Shown here one piece after another: positions 6,198 through 6,794 of a DNA stretch of 6,794 bases. The position numbers were made by a program, and so were the translations under genes. Every line of letters starts with the position of its first letter. The first letter of the stretch is position 1. Under the pieces are notes generated by a model. That model did no database searches. It had not been told where the DNA came from and worked only from the letters and a program-made list of their open reading frames with translations. Source of the DNA: Moorella sp. UBA4076 (GTDB taxonomy: Bacteria > Bacillota > DSM-521 > Neomoorellales > Neomoorellaceae); assembly GCA_002383405.1 (NCBI GenBank), contig DFYS01000129.1, positions 6,065-12,858 of the forward strand. Reading direction: 5' to 3'.

Positions 6198-6247
6198 GAA
6201 TATGGGGGTGGTTTAATGGCCAAAACACGTGTCTACGAATTGGCTAA
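6181..6247 (+). promoter_or_regulatory. Strong ribosome site and 17-codon overlapping frame at the infB start
   Basis: GGGAGG (6181-6186) is 7 bases before an ATG at 6194 that overlaps the ylxQ stop as ATGA and opens a 17-codon frame (MRIWGWFNGQ then NTCLRIG) ending at 6247. It runs out of phase over the infB start at 6216, whose own site is the weaker GGGGGTGG (6204-6211). It could re-capture ribosomes ending ylxQ or restrain infB initiation; it may also be chance. The layout is plain in the sequence, but the role is speculative. Confidence 0.3.
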
Positions 6248-6794
6248 GGAGTTAAAAGTTACTAATAAGGATTTAACGGATACCATGGTCCAGCTGGGTA
6301 TCTTCACCCGTTCCCATATGAGTGTCCTGGAAAACGGAGAAGTTATAAAAATACGCAATCACTATCGTCAGCTGTGGCGGGCCGCCAGGGTGGCGCAGCT
6401 GAAAAAACAGCAGGCAGCCAGTAATGAACAGGTTAAACAGGCGAGCCCGGCGGTGCCGGCGGCAGCACCTGCCCGTCCCCTCGCGGGAGAGGAAAAGGAT
6501 GCGGTCAGGCCCGCCATGGGAGAAAAGACGGAGCTGCCTGGACCTCCGATGGGAGAAAAAACAGAGGCGGCTGGTGCTCTGCCGCGGCAAAAAGACCTCC
6601 GCCAGGAACCCGCCAAAACTGAGGCTGCGGACCAGGCCCGCCAATCTCAGCCCGGCCACGATGCCGGCGGGGCGGCAACTACCCGGACTGCTCCGGGTGA
6701 GGCTGCCGGGAAACCGGCGGCTGCCGGACGGCAGCAGGATCGGGCGGCAACGGCCCGCCGGGAGGAAAAGAAACAAACGGTCGCGGCAGCAACG
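6216..6794 (+). CDS. infB: Translation initiation factor IF-2 (3' partial)
   Basis: IF2 is the GTPase that brings initiator tRNA to the 30S subunit and promotes subunit joining. Only the first 193 codons are in the window, with no stop before the end. The product begins MAKTRVYELAKELKVTNKDL, the typical IF2 N-terminal subdomain of Firmicutes, continues with SHMSVLENGEVIKIR (residues 33-47), and then passes into a long low-complexity linker rich in Ala, Pro, Gln, Glu and Lys from about residue 65. The GTP-binding core, domains II and III and the tRNA-binding C-terminal domain would lie downstream. The ATG has GGGGGTGG 4 bases upstream and follows the ylxQ stop by 18 bases. Position and sequence make the call secure. 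Confidence 0.96.
   Translation, partial: MAKTRVYELAKELKVTNKDLTDTMVQLGIFTRSHMSVLENGEVIKIRNHYRQLWRAARVAQLKKQQAASNEQVKQASPAVPAAAPARPLAGEEKDAVRPAMGEKTELPGPPMGEKTEAAGALPRQKDLRQEPAKTEAADQARQSQPGHDAGGAATTRTAPGEAAGKPAAAGRQQDRAATARREEKKQTVAAAT
6516..6581 (+). repeat. Two-copy 33-base tandem repeat in the IF2 linker
   Basis: Codons from 6516 and from 6549 both begin MGEKTE and then diverge (LPGPP and AAGAL). The bases ATGGGAGAAAA are identical in both copies, and the following codons differ only at third positions up to GAG. This is an 11-codon duplication in the low-complexity linker, a region known to vary in length between species. Confidence 0.75.

Noticed and set aside
6273..6776. A 167-codon minus-strand open frame opposite infB
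   Set aside because: Composition is a mirror of the Ala/Pro/Gln-rich IF2 linker (Arg/Ser/Leu repeats); no independent gene features.

Overview
The window is a six-gene stretch of the conserved Firmicutes information-processing cluster, all on the + strand: polC (5' end cut off), rimP, nusA, rnpM (ylxR), ylxQ and infB (3' end cut off). PolC-type replicative polymerases and the order rimP-nusA-ylxR-ylxQ-infB are hallmarks of Firmicutes. The high G+C, GTG/TTG-tolerant start usage and the sequence style of the proteins suggest a Moorella-like or related high-GC, probably thermophilic, clostridial anaerobe. That taxonomic guess is inference only.

Layout. Bases 1-3565 are polC, the leading-strand replicative DNA polymerase. 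The frame is open to the window edge, so the true start lies upstream. Bases 3566-3850 are a non-coding gap holding an orphan Shine-Dalgarno site, two adjacent dyads, a convincing sigma-A promoter with an extended -10, and a perfect 11-bp hairpin that looks like a terminator or attenuator in the leader of the next operon. From 3851 onward rimP, nusA, rnpM, ylxQ and infB are tightly packed. The rimP/nusA gap is 2 bp, rnpM and ylxQ overlap by 8 bp, and the only gap of any size is 130 bp between nusA and rnpM. They look co-transcribed from the promoter near 3722-3750.

How the genes fit together. PolC copies the chromosome. RimP matures the 30S subunit, NusA controls pausing, termination and antitermination, RnpM is an RNA-binding modulator of RNase P, YlxQ is an L7Ae-type RNA-binding protein, and InfB (IF2) delivers initiator tRNA. 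The operon therefore couples transcription, RNA processing and translation initiation.

The most notable observation is in polC. The DnaQ-like 3'-5' proofreading exonuclease domain that normally interrupts the PHP domain of PolC is cleanly absent. The two PHP halves are joined as in DnaE, and all nine canonical PHP metal ligands are present. This suggests proofreading by the PHP domain, by a separate exonuclease, or not at all. A second point is the leader hairpin before rimP-nusA, which could be a NusA-responsive attenuator. No tRNA, rRNA, mobile element, CRISPR array or phage feature was seen.
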